A stretch of 64,000 nucleotides of DNA, taken from contig JAODTK010000976.1 in assembly GCA_026419785.1 (NCBI GenBank), positions 121,107-185,106 of the forward strand, in the 5' to 3' direction. The notes beneath the pieces are model-generated. The model was not told the origin of the DNA. It did no database searches and was given only the letters and a program-made list of their open reading frames with translations. Within the stretch, counting starts at the first letter, position 1. Every line of letters begins with the position of its first letter. The position numbers and the translations under genes are program-made. The stretch comes from Sclerodactyla briareus. Its lineage: Eukaryota > Echinodermata > Holothuroidea > Dendrochirotida > Sclerodactylidae. Below, piece after piece: positions 12,680 through 25,430 of this stretch.

Positions 12680-14942
12680 TTGAATCGTTAGTATCAATCG
12701 ACTGATATCTCCTGGATTCTCAGAACTGTGCCAACCACTCTGAAGAGTGGTTATAATATACTGTAGACATATCATCAGAAGTATTAAATGTCTCCCTCTG
12801 CTGATAATGGCTTATGAACTCACACCAATGAGATTGATGAATGCAGGATGTTTTCGAGATTGAGAAATATTAGTAAGCTCTGTGATAGCAGTCATATATA
12901 GCAAGCCCAGAATGAGGAATATTCTCAGTTTTCCCCCACAAGTTTTTATTCTGAACATGTGCACTTGCAAGTGTGGATTAATTGCCATTCGACATGATCA
13001 ATCAAGCTTCGAGGACATCATGAGGAATATATGGACCTAATTAAGATCGGTCATGAATGTTTGATAAAATTTATCATCATATGAAAATATATCCATAGCT
13101 ATATTCCACATTTGGTTAGTATGTTCATAGGCTAGTCAGTTTATTTATTTAGTGCACCCAATCTGAAATGAAGCGTTCATCACTATAGTCGTGGTGCTCT
13201 GCACAGGACCTAAATCGGCAATTATCATGCGAATGATCAGCAGCCTTATTGTTACCAAGAAAAGATTTACTGACATGTCATAGAACTCCTGGAATATGGT
13301 AATTTGGCCTGAACATGATGCTATCATCTATCTAAATACTCACTCATGGGTGAAATTATGAGATCATATCAATTTCTTCGGCGCTTTTCTGTGCGCCACG
13401 ACCGCCTCGTACAAAATACCCATTACAGCCCCTATTGCTTCACTGTAAAGCATAGTTTGTCCTCGACAATTACAACATTTTATTCACTTCCTGTAATTGT
13501 AATAAAACGGAAAATTAAAGAAAAAATTGTCTTCTTTCTGTTAGTGCATTTTTTCCTAGAATAAAATGTTCTTCTGCGTCGGACAGGTAGGGTTGAAAAA
13601 AAGGAAAAAACCCTGCCAAAATTCTGTTAAGGCCCTATGGTTGTACAGGGGGGCACACAGCAAAACCTGGCCACTTTCAAACCGCTAGTTACCATACTGA
13701 CCAAGGTCGCACAAACTTGTATAAAACACCAATAGAAAGACGAGAGTTTACCCTTTCATATGATACCTCATTCATATTCATAGGATCGTCTTGGCAATCG
13801 GTCTCGGGGGGGTTGAGAATAAACGCCAAACATGTTAAACAGTCTACAGCTATGCGTATACAAGTATACACCAAGACACAGCGGAACAGAGAGCCGTGGG
13901 CGTACCATTTTCACTTGTGGTTATGTCCGTATTATCAAGCGAAATGTTATTATTAACAGTACCCTAAAGCAGTACCAGAACTATCCCAGGATGTTGAAAA
14001 AAATATTTTTAATCATCTGCAAACTATTTAATTAATTGATATGGTAGGAAATAATGTGAGATAGGTTTGTGACAAAGCAACAGATAGTATCAGTGGGTAA
14101 TTTTGACCGGAGAAAGGAACGCTCGGTCTAATTGGTCCAATTAGTGGTTCACGCAGGCCCTGTGTATTCGCCCCGGCAATAGGGAGAGTCATACGTGGAA
14201 AGCGCTTCGGACACAACATTTATCGTGTAAACTAAGTACCCAAAATCAGGAAAAGGAATTGATATGCTATGAAACCCAATATCAAACCTAAAATAACCCC
14301 CCACCTTCCCGGACCATCTGTAATATATACAGTAGATTTGAAAAGCCTTCCCCCTACGACCGAGAATTACCTTGGGCAGTTGGACCCACTGTCACAGGAG
14401 GCAACATCTAGTGATGCACTAAATGGCAATTACCCATGTGTCAGCTCCAAACATTACCGTACGGTAAACCCAATGACATTTCCTTTGTTATTCTAACCTG
14501 TTCATACAAACCAATCATTTTGATTTTCAACAGATCTTGGACATATACGAGGAACGGATTACACATGGGGCAGCCAAGACATATTGCTCCCTAAGTGGCT
14601 TTTCCTCATGTAACTACATCAAAACGTTGATGTTGAGGGTTTTGGGTTTCCAAACTTTTTGTAGGACTCGAGCTAAACCATTGACATGCCAGTAATTAAC
14701 CTTCTCTATGTACATATGATAACATTCTTTTTGTGTTATCCTAACCCACTTCACACTATACCAAGGTGTTGCTGTCAATGTTTCTACCCCCACATTGCTG
14801 ACGGGCAATATTGAAAACAGAGGAAAGGCTCCTCATTGATAATGATGGCTTTTCTGTTGATTGCTCCTGTCTTACTACATACAGCACCTGAACAATTTAT
14901 ACAGATCCACTCACAAAAATATGTATATTTCAATACCTTTGA
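12680..14942. other. No supported feature
   Basis: Only short ORFs without recognisable similarity; no terminal repeats I can confirm. Confidence 0.45.
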
Positions 14943-15359
14943 AGGCAAAGTCCAGCCAAATTCATACTCTTTGGTTGTTATGATGTTAAAGAGAATAAAA
15001 AAAAATCATTCAAATATCACGGTTGTCCAGTTCATAGCATGTTCGGGTTGGGAAGGTATGGCTTCCTCAAATTTCATATAATCTGGTGATTTGGGCAAAC
15101 TGGCAACTATTTTATGATGTCATATCTACCAATTGTAAGGGAAAAGTTGAGGAATATCTCTTTTTTCTTTTGAAATTGGTAGATATGGACAGCCTCAAAT
15201 GTTGCCAATTTCAAAATTGCCAAAACTTAGCAATGATAAATGAATAATCTTTGAAAATTTGTAACTTTATGACCGAACATGATATGAAAGTGAAAAAAAG
15301 TTTGATTGGCATGATTTTCAGTACCAATCATATGACATTATTTTGACTGCAATTGCCCT
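14943..15359 (+). mobile_element. TTAA-target MITE copy 1 (417 bp)
   Basis: The left end is AGGCAAAGTCCAGCC after TTGA; the right end is GACTGCAATTGCCCT followed by TTAA (15360-15363). It is the inverted homologue of the copy at 33982-34407, sharing TTTGCCC, ATATCTACCAATT and the TIR. TTAA target sites point to Kolobok or piggyBac-type elements. It has no coding capacity. Confidence 0.72.
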
Positions 15360-15363
15360 TTAA

Positions 15364-17564
15364 TCTGACTGCAAAGTACTAGGGCAGATTTATTTCATTC
15401 TACAGTACACTAAGCGATGTTGATACTTGAGCTAGTCAAGTGCTCAATAGAGTCAATTACCACACTACTTTGTCACCAGTGTTACTGTAACAGGGTAAAT
15501 GTCAAGCTTGTATCACTAACTATTATAAACTGTCACCATGCTTTATCAAGTGATCCCATTATCCTGCATGGCCCCTGGTATTCTTCCTCTCATGTCCATA
15601 ATCTGTGACAAGTTCAGGGTTCACCCCAGGCCAAGAAGGTTCTGCAGTAGGCAGTCAGAGAGGACAATTAGAAAGTCATAAATCATTGTAAACAACACAC
15701 TGTGGCCATTTAGGGTACAAACTGAGGAAACGAGGCAACATCTTGAGGGCTCTGTAAGTGCCATCAGTAAATCACATGGTGATTTGTAGGTACAAAACAC
15801 AGGAAAATTGCACATTCCTGGTAGTGCCTTGCTGTGTTTTATCAAACATTTTCGTGACAATTCACTCTGAAGTCACGTAAACAGATATGACTCAACTGAA
15901 GGACAACTGCAGGCTTGGATACAATGGAAGTTTTGTTGTGGGGATTAGGAAACCATATCAATAGATCCAAACCCCATTTCCATATGATATTCCTGTGTGA
16001 AGTTATTGACCTTCAAGTTTTTGTCAATTATGCAAAGGAATTAGGAAGAATCCCCATTGTGCAATGACAGGTGATGTCACAGTTGAACAACACAGATAAT
16101 TATGCTATGTAATCCCATTCTTTTGTTGCGTTGAATAATGCAATATTCCGCAGGAGTTCTGTTTGTCTCTCGCTCTCTCAACAAATAACCACCAACACCT
16201 AACAATTCACTACAGCAATCCTCTCTCAAAGACTAAGTATTTTTCAAAGTGGAATTAATATGTAAATTTCAAGAGAATATTTGCAGGATTGTGCAAGTAT
16301 GACATAGCTCATTACTGCATGATGGAATGCTTTTTGATTTTGCACAATATACATGCCCAAATTTTTAAGGCCTCTAACTCTGAATGTACGGTTTGGACAC
16401 TTGATGCACTTTTTCTCCAGCTTATATATAGCCTCTCCATAATTTATCCTGCACTGTTGTCCTTCAAAGCCTGCATGTCTCAGCCACAACCAATAGCCTA
16501 CCCCAGGCACGTACCAAGAGATTTGTCTGGGGGGGGTCTGAGGTCGGAAACCGCGCCCTCATAAATGGCCTCACCCTCCCTATTGACAAATAAGACAATT
16601 TATTGGCCCCTAGAAACATGCTGCTGCAATATTTGCTAAATAACAAGCTGAAAACCCTCTACTGAACTGCAAAAGATAAGTTTTTGTGTTAACAATGTAT
16701 TATTCACTTTGGTCATGGTGGGAGTACTGACCCCAAATCCCCCCCCCCCTCCCCTCGCAGTTTGACAATTACAGGGGTGATTGGTGTGAATTAACCTGAT
16801 GATGTGAGCAATTGTTTCGAACCTTTTGAAGCTCAGATAACTAGGTAGATTTTACATCTGCTATAAAGGCTATTAGCATGATTGAGGCAGCTCATGGAAT
16901 AACTTCTCAGTAGCAGACCTATCAGGATACAGGCTTTTAAAAATCACGTTTCACCACATGAACTTCTTTAGATGACCATTCCGTCTTGTAATCATTCAAA
17001 TTGAGACAACTATCCTTATCACTAACTCAACTATCCTTATCACTAACTCAACTTCATTCAGACATAATTCCACTTTGGACACAACAAGACCAGTTTTGGA
17101 ATATGACAGGGAGTCGGTTGTCGTCTGCATAAAGCATGTAGTTCACACCATAGGAACTCATTAGGACTAACTGTTAGCTTAACTGGATTAACTAAATTTC
17201 CCTCCCACAGACTGTAAGGAAGCAGGACCAATGAAGACAAGGAAGCAGCAAATTTAAGTGACAGGAAGAGAATCAATTAGCGGGTTTAATCAGCGGCACC
17301 CCGAGTTGACACTAAATGTGTACATCACAGAGTTGAAGCAAGTTTGGCTCGAAGATTGCCGGAAACACTCGGCAACCATTTGAGATTGCCCAGCGTGACC
17401 GACAACACTGGCTTCTTCTGAGCAGTGACAAGGTATAATTAGTATGACTGACAGACATGGGAGGCTTCTTGCCCCATAGCAGGATGTAGAAGGGTGATCT
17501 ACATGGGAAAATGGCATTAGGGGCATGTCTGTCTCATGAGTCTTTGTTAAGACCTTTAATTATT
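15364..17564. other. No gene seen
   Basis: Overlapping short ORFs at 16244-16564 on both strands are not protein-like. The 22-bp duplication at 17008 is listed separately. Confidence 0.45.
17008..17051 (+). repeat. 22-bp direct duplication
   Basis: TATCCTTATCACTAACTCAA occurs twice back to back. Confidence 0.85.
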
Positions 17565-17652
17565 TTTCTTCTTTTTTGATCCCTTTCTGTAAAGCGCTCT
17601 GAGCTTTTTAGGAAAGGCGCTATATAATATGGACTGTTATGTTATGTTATGG
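17565..17652 (+). mobile_element. LINE/SINE 3' tail (GCGCTATATAA type)
   Basis: TGTAAAGCGCTCTGAGC, GGAAAGGCGCTATATAAT then a TTATG short tandem repeat. This is the common 3' terminus of non-LTR elements in animal genomes. Sequence back to about 17290 may belong to the same insertion. Confidence 0.6.
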
Positions 17653-18404
17653 TGACATAGGACTTTCTATTTTGTTGTATAGTTGCTTGAGGCCCTGAGT
17701 GTTATGCAACAGCTATGTCAACTTTCTCCAATATTTTTAATTCCTCAGTGAGTCACTCTAGCAGGGTCCTGCAGAAGGAGAATTGCAGATTTGTTCCAGA
17801 GGGCCACTACCAAGTCAGGTGCTATACCTTTTTTCTTTTTTGCAATCCTATTTATGACCCAACGAGACATCAGGCTTTCTTTTTTGGGGCAGCAGTGTCA
17901 CTACTGTCACTGCCTAAACAGAACAGTAAACCCGACCCATTTTACATCTAATGATAAGTCTGACAAAGATGCATAGAGTGATGCTGGCACTCCAGTTAAA
18001 CATCATCACACTGAATTTTGCTTCAAGATCAATACCTGATCAAAACGGAAGCAGAGGTTGTGGACTTCCCTCTATGTCAGACAAATATTAAAACGACAGC
18101 TGGGAGGGGAGATGCACAAAGTCAAAGTCCTCAGGAGTGACCGTGCATCACTATTAAGATGATTCGGGACAGTAGGAGTATTATGGCATGGCTGTGATAT
18201 ATAAGGAGGAGCAATTAGGAAGCTTGTTCCTTGAACGACCCATTCGGCCCACTCTGAGACACTAGCATACAAACAAGGTCACTGTGTGAAGTTGTAGAGG
18301 CGGACTCGACTGGAACATGGCAATTGCCAGTTAGCATGTGAAAAGGGCAACGTCCTTTGGATGCTAACCCAATTTCTGATTTTTATTACAATGGTTAAAT
18401 TTTT

Positions 18405-18748
18405 GCCGAGTGGTTGGCACAGTTGGTAGAGCGTCGCCTTTTCCACCCGGGAAACCGAGGTTCGAGATCCCGGTCGGGTCATACTAAAGACTTAACAATG
18501 GTACCGTTGCCTGGACGCTCACACAAGAGATTTGCGCAGGACCAAACAAGGGGTAGGCAATTGCAAGTTGACGTCTGCGTGTGATACCCCCACCCCCACA
18601 TTAAGGTTACCGCCAGAGACGCAGTGCCTTATTCCAAGTATCTGGTGAGGGATTCGCAGCTGAAAATAGAGTTGCAGTCTCCGGGTCTGCATTCCTTGCC
18701 TGGCCTTGGATAGGTTTGATCTTTGAACTACAGCGACAGACATACACA
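18405..18748 (+). mobile_element. tRNA-derived SINE family A, best copy
   Basis: The head at about 18408-18480 resembles a tRNA gene: A-box-like GTTGGCACAGTTGGTAGAG, then a B box GGTTCGAGATCCC and a short acceptor remnant GGTCGGGTCA. It has no matching acceptor stem, so it is not a functional tRNA. The body contains GTCTGCGTGTGATACCCCCA, GCCTTATTCC, GATTCGCAGCTG and GGCCTTGGATAGGTTTGATC. Four relatives occur in this window. Confidence 0.78.
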
Positions 18749-18749
18749 T

Positions 18750-21700
18750 GTCTACTTACTTCCTGAAGAGGGCGTTGATTCCAGCATTTCTCACAAACAT
18801 GCTGCCAAAGTGAAGATAGCCCAGTCCATCAGCTATCTCCTGCCTCGTGGAAACTGAACACAAAGGGTTGCCAGCTCCTTGGACCTCAGGAATGTTGCAA
18901 GGCCCAACGGTTAAAAATTACAGAAGTTTAGGTCCAGTCATGATAGTCTAGTTGTACCTCCCTATGGGCTTCGGGCAAGGAAATTATCACTTGGACTCGG
19001 CCTTCAAAACTAAAAAAAAAAAACTGTAAAGCTGCTTGACCCAGAAGATCAGAAATTCCAAATTGAAACTAATCCCTCATACCCAACTAATTTCCTATTG
19101 GATTTACCAAGGAAAACCATGCCTCTAATCATTTATAGTTCTTTACTTATATTATGGGCCCCACTGGGAAACAATTCGTGGGGATAATCGCTGAAGGTTT
19201 TGACCCAATTACAGGCAGGTAAGTGTGTACAGGTGATAATAGGGAAAAACTTCCTGAATGGCCAAGTTTAATGATCAACCACCATGGTCACTGGATCAGC
19301 ACAGCTAGCAGCAGCGCCAACTCTTGAAAATTGGCACAGGGTGTGTGTACATGACAAAACCCCTTACTATCCACTGTGTGCAAGGCGAGACAGGTGTAAC
19401 CAAATCCACCAGAAATTGTCGAGGAATATTCACCCAAAATATGGGTGCATGTTATTTCAAGAAGTCACTTCAATTCTTGTACAGTCGCTTGCCACTCTCC
19501 AACGCCAAGTCTCAAGTTCGCGACTTATAACAACACTGGTGAGAGAACACAAAAATGCCTGGAATGCTGAAAACGTATGGTCTCCATTTTTGAGGAATTC
19601 ATTTCCCTTAACCTCTTCTGGACTAATCCTGTACAGGTCAGTATGTGGTCGTCAGGGGATTTGAGGTGGTCACTACTTTCCTCTGACATTGATAATATAT
19701 TACTTGTTTAATATAGTCCCATTATAACTGCTTATACAGCTGTCTATACCAGAATGTTTTACAGAAAATACCCCTGATCATATGAATCGTCCGCTCAACA
19801 GCACTGTATAGTGCACACTTTCTCCTGTTCGCTCCTCACACACCAATATGCTGTTGAAGTCACAACGGACAAGTTTTGAGCATGCTCTAGAGCATGCTAT
19901 TATAGTTGCACAGATCCTCAAAGGTTGGGAGGGATGAATATCCAAAGTAAACGCAGATCGAAACGTAAACTTCGGGTGACCCCCGTAAGCCAGAGTCCAC
20001 AGGTCATATAGTGGATCACATAGCCCAACACAGCTTGAATAACAAGAAGGTTATGATTTCCCTGCCAATTACGAACGTTAAAAATATGTTCTAGAGCTAA
20101 TAGGGAACGTCGAGATATTAACGAAGTTGATATTCTTGTACCTTTATTTCAAATTCAGGCCATCAGATTTTCTCGAACATGAATGAACGGGTGCTTGTGT
20201 TACTCATGCCTGTAGCTGTGCAGTTCAGCTCACCATCCGTGGAAAATTAAACCTTTCGGTATTATCAAGTTGTTAGGTGCCATGAGAATGTATGAACAAT
20301 TACAAGGAAACTTTTCGGGATCCTCCCCCAATATTATCAGAACAATCACCCGAATGATCCAGTAAACTCCAGACCATGTTGGAAATCTCTATGCAGTTGC
20401 TTAAGTACACTAAATAAAACTTATGCAGGCCAGCTGATCGAAAACCGGGGGATACCAATTTCATGCAGAGATATGACCATGACAGGTTTAATATAGCAAA
20501 ATAAACCTCAAACTAAGATTCAAGGCCATGGCTTCATGGACACCCTGAACCAATATAGAGAATGACAAGAGTTTAGAATTATGGTGATGTAATTTGATTC
20601 TGAATGAATCTATTCACCAGGTGTAACCACCTGACAGCAGTAAAATATCCCCCAACTTGCCACAAAAGCCGCCATCAGCAAATATAAATTGGCGCCTAAA
20701 TGGCAGAACTTTGATGATGAAAAGACCGATTGTATAGACTAATTGCTTTCCTGAGAGGGTCAACTGAAGATCGGTAACACAAACACTCAAAGCACAAAAG
20801 TTATTACCTGCAAATGCACAACCATAGCAGAGATCTGTGAAATTACTTTAGCGGTAATTTAAAAGTTTAAATAGTTGCCAATCCCTGGGGTGTCATCCAA
20901 GAAGTCACCCCTGGTTTGACAGCTGTACAATAAGGTTTGTCAAATACGCACTGGTTCAAATGCACGACATCTCCGAAAAACAGTCGGTGTGAAAATAGGA
21001 ATGACTTTGAGTGTAAGCTTGGCCTCGGTGAGTGAGGGAGGAGGTCAGAACATGGGTTGGGGGGAGGCGGGGTTGAATTTGATACTACGAACTCTATGTT
21101 GCCCCAGCGGTAGGGAAAGAAATTCCACACTAACAACTGAATAGCGGTGGAATATTATAACCATATACATCTTTTGAGAGGACAATTTCAGACAGTGCTA
21201 CATTTTAGTTTTCTCTTCATAGTCCAGCCACGGGCGTGGGCGATACTCTCATAAATTCGTTTGTCCAGGGAAAATTCCTTACGAGGACATGTACTGAATG
21301 ACTGACGACTGACCGTCAGCTGTGTAACACAAATCTCCAGGGTGATTGCAAAGACCCTACATAACATCTGCATTAGGCTCATCCTTTTATGACACCCCTA
21401 GTTGGTACCCAGGCTTCCACCAGGATGGTGGTTCCCACGAACAGCATGAAACAAGGGATGGTGGAACTATATAGCACCTCATTACAGGAAAACTTTCATG
21501 CCTTTGTACTGTCATGAATCCACAGTGGGAGAGAGATGGTACATAGGTGGGTTTTGTCATATACTAATAATATCGAGTGCGTCTATAGCGCTTTTCCACT
21601 GAGGGGGTCAAAGCACTTTAGACTATGTTCATAGGAACTGGTAGCACTCCGACAACCTGGAGAGTAACATAACCCCTTACACCACCCCCCCCCCCTCCCT

Positions 21701-22343
21701 CTGCACCTCCCCCTTGAATGAAGTTTAGTAAATATCTCAGGGCTGTTACAAACAACCCACACCGGGATTGAGGAAACAGGCAGAAAAGTACACATCAACT
21801 GGGCTATGTGAGTTTGTCTAACCCCACACTAATGCTTATTGTTTTAGGGTAACCAATTACTCACAGGGGAACTTGATTAATCACTCGATTATTATCGCCC
21901 GGGCCAGTCTCCCATTAATATTAAATCGAGCTGGTGAAGTAGACGGGGGAACACAAGCGCGGCAATGGGTGTGAACTGCGCCACGAGTCGTGTCATTCTT
22001 AAATAATTAGCAACACTAAGAAAGGAGGGAAACCTCAGCTTTTTTTACTAACAAAGGGAGGGGATAAATAAGGCTGATTTGCTTCTTAAAGGGGGGAGTC
22101 AGATGATGGACGGAAGTGGTATAAAATGATGTGTCAGGTATTGCTGAAGATGAATAAAAATAATAATAATGTGAAACTATTATTTATAAGGCGCAGGTAT
22201 TCAATGGAAGCAGTGTTCAAAGGTGCATCCCTTGCAACCGGTCAGTCCATGTTTTTTTTTTTTCCAGTGGAGTTGTTTTCAAGATTTGATCTTCATCATG
22301 CCACAGATATGAAGCACTGGAATCCATAATGATTGTTCGATAT
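18750..22343. other. No gene seen
   Basis: A 126-residue plus-strand ORF at 19284-19664 has no recognisable motif or splice support. Only the LINE tail at 21.56 kb is recognised. Confidence 0.45.
21560..21640 (-). mobile_element. LINE/SINE 3' tail (GCGCTATA type)
   Basis: On the minus strand: AAAGTGCTTTGACCCCCTCA, GGAAAAGCGCTATAGACGC then ATATTATTAG. It is the same tail type as at 17.6 kb, inverted. Confidence 0.5.
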
Positions 22344-22752
22344 AGTTGACATTCACTTCTTCACCTTCACTTCATTAACGCAGTTGACGTTCACTGCATT
22401 AACGCAGTTGACGTTCACTGCATTAACGCAGTTGACGTTCACTGCATTAACGCAGTTGACGTTCACTGCATTAACGCAGTTGACGTTCACTGCATTAACG
22501 CAGTTGACGTTCACTGCATTAACGCAGTTGAACGTTCACTGCATTAACGCAGTTGACGTTCACTGCATTAACGCAGTTGACGTTCACTGCATTAACGCAG
22601 TTGACCTTCACTTCATTAACGCAGTTGACGTTCACTGCATTAACGCAGTTGACGTTCACTGCATTAACGCAGTTGACCTTCACTTCATTAACGCAGTTGA
22701 CGTTCACTGCATTAACGCAGTTGACGTTCACTGCATTAACGCAGTTGACTTC
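22344..22752 (+). repeat. 24-bp minisatellite, ~16 units
   Basis: The unit begins CAGTTGACGTTCACTGC and ends ATTAACG; phase starts at 22381. Units at 22598 and 22670, and the leading one, carry CTTCACTTC instead of GTTCACTGC, giving an A-A-B pattern of 72 bp in the right half. One unit (22525) has a 1-bp insertion. The array is open in several frames only because 24 is a multiple of three. Confidence 0.93.
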
Positions 22753-23208
22753 ACCCCTTTATTCTGGCTGTACTTGGTATTTAACCATGCCATTCGGGAT
22801 TTAGAGTGTTAAAAAAAGTCGTTGATCATTTCAATGACTTTGTCTTTTCCCTAAGACAACCATTTCCCGCCCATGTTTTACCATGCAATTGATAGGCTAG
22901 TTATTGGTATCTTGTTTTTCATCTTGACACTATGATAGAAAAACTTACAAGGCAGAATTTTCATAAATCATTTCTTTTATTCTTCTGATAACAAAGAATA
23001 TGAGGGAAATATATTATAATTTATATACATAGGCCATATATATCAATTTGCAAATGTGTTACATAACCCATATTTGCTTGTTCAAATTGTACTAATTAAT
23101 ACTATTATTAATTGGGAATGTTCAAGGTGATAACATATCTCTCGCATGTCTGTTAAGCAAGATAATAGTATAAATTAATAATTTGATATATGGGAAGCAG
23201 TACTAGTC

Positions 23209-23462
23209 ACATCAGTACATAGTTAGGTAGACAAGGTTCAATAGGGCTCAATCACTCATGAAACAGCACCTGTTACATCAGTTATGTAGGAAGATAGACA
23301 AGATTCAATTTGGCTCAATCGCTCATGAAACAGCACCTGTTACATCAGTTATGTAGGAAGATAGACAAGATTCAATTTGGCTCAATGCGGTGGAACAGCA
23401 CTGTTGAACGGTACATAGGACAGTAGACATGTTAAATAGGGCTCAATTGCATGTGAAACACA
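23209..23462 (+). repeat. 67-bp tandem repeat, ~3.8 copies
   Basis: The unit starts ACATCAG(T)TATGTAGGAAG and includes GACAAGATTCAAT and CATGAAACAGCACCTGTT. Middle copies are nearly identical; outer copies are diverged. Confidence 0.85.
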
Positions 23463-23844
23463 TTTCCAATTTATTATTACTATAAATTCCATTGGTGTTT
23501 ATTAGCACATCAGAAACTTAATTTTAGTCATGCCACAAGCATATGTCCTTTCAGACACATAACTGCATGACCCCCATTTTATGAGGTGAAATAACCTCCG
23601 TGAAATACTGTCAAGTCACTTCATCACTAGTTTAACCTTTCCTAAATAAATAGCATTGCATTGTCATTGCAGGTCAAACAAACCTCCAAACCAGATGATA
23701 ATCTATGAATCACAAGATGAAAGGGCAGCGTTGTTGGGTAGCTCAAGATTTCTAGATGCATAAAGACTTGAGGGAAATAGTAAGGGGCACTTATCCTGCT
23801 CACATTGTCCAAGGTAATTATATTGTTCAATTGCATTATATGGA

Positions 23845-24020
23845 GATTGTATTAGCTCTGTAGAACTCTGGACTGCTGATTGAAGGATTGTGAGTTCAAA
23901 TCCCACAGGCCAGTCTGTGTGCACCTATTGCTATGACCCCCTTCATTCTCATCTTCACCCCAGGCCACTAATTTGGACCATGAGGAACTTAAGTACAACC
24001 TTCACTGCAATAGTGCTGCC
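23845..24020 (+). mobile_element. tRNA-like SINE fragment
   Basis: TTAGCTCTGTAGAACTCTGG (A-box-like) and GTGAGTTCAAATCCC (B box) are 30-40 bp apart, followed by a C-rich tail. There is no acceptor stem, so it is a tRNA-derived repeat. Confidence 0.55.
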
Positions 24021-25044
24021 ATTTATCTCAGCTGTTGGAGATCATAACGGTTCATATGATCAGGGTGATATGTAAAATATTTTTTGGTCACTCCCATGAA
24101 AAGTCTCAGTGGCTATCAGCAATTGACTATCGGACAAAACACAAATGCTAGTTTTCGACTGCTGCAAAAAACAAGCTGAAAATGTTGAACATTTCTCAAC
24201 ATCATGCATCAGGAAACTGAAATATTTGAGCAATGATTCTAGTGTTACCAGCACCCACTGGTCACTGTGCGTGTACTGGCTTCACTGTCGCAAGTTCCTC
24301 ATTGGCACACTAGCTGGCGATTCTCAGTATTCATCAGAGCACTTCAGGAGAAGACCGTCTAGGAACTGTGGGGAATGGAAGCAAGAAGAAAAGCAAACAG
24401 TACTTACACTGATGATGGTTATGTGGTATGAGGAAAGAAGGACTTAACAGCTTTTTTCAAGAAAGAGGTCAATCAGTGGAGGAGGAGGAGGGACGAAAAT
24501 AGCCAATATGGACATGTTCAACATATTAATGGTTGGATTAGAAGGTACACCGACTCAATGATTGCTGGTATAGAACCCCAAATCAGACCTGAACATGGAC
24601 TGGTGTGGTGCAACATGGAGTCCGGAAGCACTATGTGGGAGCCGTCATAACCCAAGAAGTCACATACTGACTTCATAATATAGATACTCATATAGCACCT
24701 AGAAATATCCATTCGAAGTTTCACAACATCAGCAAGAACATAGCAGACTAAGGTCTGCAGACCAACTGCAGTGCTAGGGTTAACTACCTATTGAGTATTG
24801 CACTCTTTTTGGCAAGCAGGTTTTTTTTCTTTTTCCAAAACAACTGACGCCCTGGATGATACCCTTGGCCATACAGGAGTAATTGCCATGCATTTTATAT
24901 CTGTTCATTCTATACCAAGTAATCATTAGGTTTATTGGATTTTTTAAATTGTATAATTAGTTCAGTTAAATAATTAGCAAATACCAATGACTTGCTCTCA
25001 CTTCTAGGCTATCATACTCATTGGGGATGATTCTCTGACTTCTT

Positions 25045-25430
25045 CTCTGCAAAGTCTTGCACACCATAGATGTGTCGCAGCAATCACCCTTTTCTATCGC
25101 TACCTCTTTGGGCACTGCTCCACCGAGCTGAGCTGTATATCCAGCTAATCTTTCTCGTCCCGGGTTAACTTAAACGGGTGGCACGCAGCATACATCGATA
25201 TGAAGTTTGCATTCCTGCAGCCCGCGCTCGGTCTCATTCGTCATCAGAACCTCTCGCCTTTGGAATGCTTGGGTCATCTGTCTGCTTTCCCTCTTCCTAC
25301 AACAACCTTCAGCTTTTCAAGTCTAGAATCAACACGCTGTGTCTCACAACTCTTTCATAGCTATTTCTATTCTTTCTCAAACGGGCCTTGTCATAGATTT
25401 TAAGCCTTTCCTGAAAAAAATTCTCCTGCC
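25045..25430 (+). mobile_element. Non-LTR retrotransposon, C-terminal RT fragment
   Basis: The plus-strand frame starting at 25074 reads VAAITLFYRYLFGHCSTELS, preceded by AHHRC. This is the characteristic post-RT tail of CR1/jockey-type LINE ORF2 (LTLFYRYxxGxCSxEL). After a frame change the expected downstream motifs appear in degraded form, ending in FKSRIN near 25325. No RT catalytic motifs are present upstream, so this is a 5'-truncated dead copy of under 400 bp. Confidence 0.7.

Noticed and set aside
18408-18480. Functional tRNA gene
   Set aside because: The B box is good but acceptor and anticodon stems do not pair, and the sequence continues into a SINE body shared by other copies.
22333-22812. 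159-residue ORF with a repeated ALTQLTFT-like octad
   Set aside because: It arises from the 24-bp minisatellite whose period is a multiple of three; there is no start context, splice support or non-repeat domain.
22344-23462. CRISPR-like array
   Set aside because: Repeats are contiguous with no unique spacers, and the DNA is from an animal.
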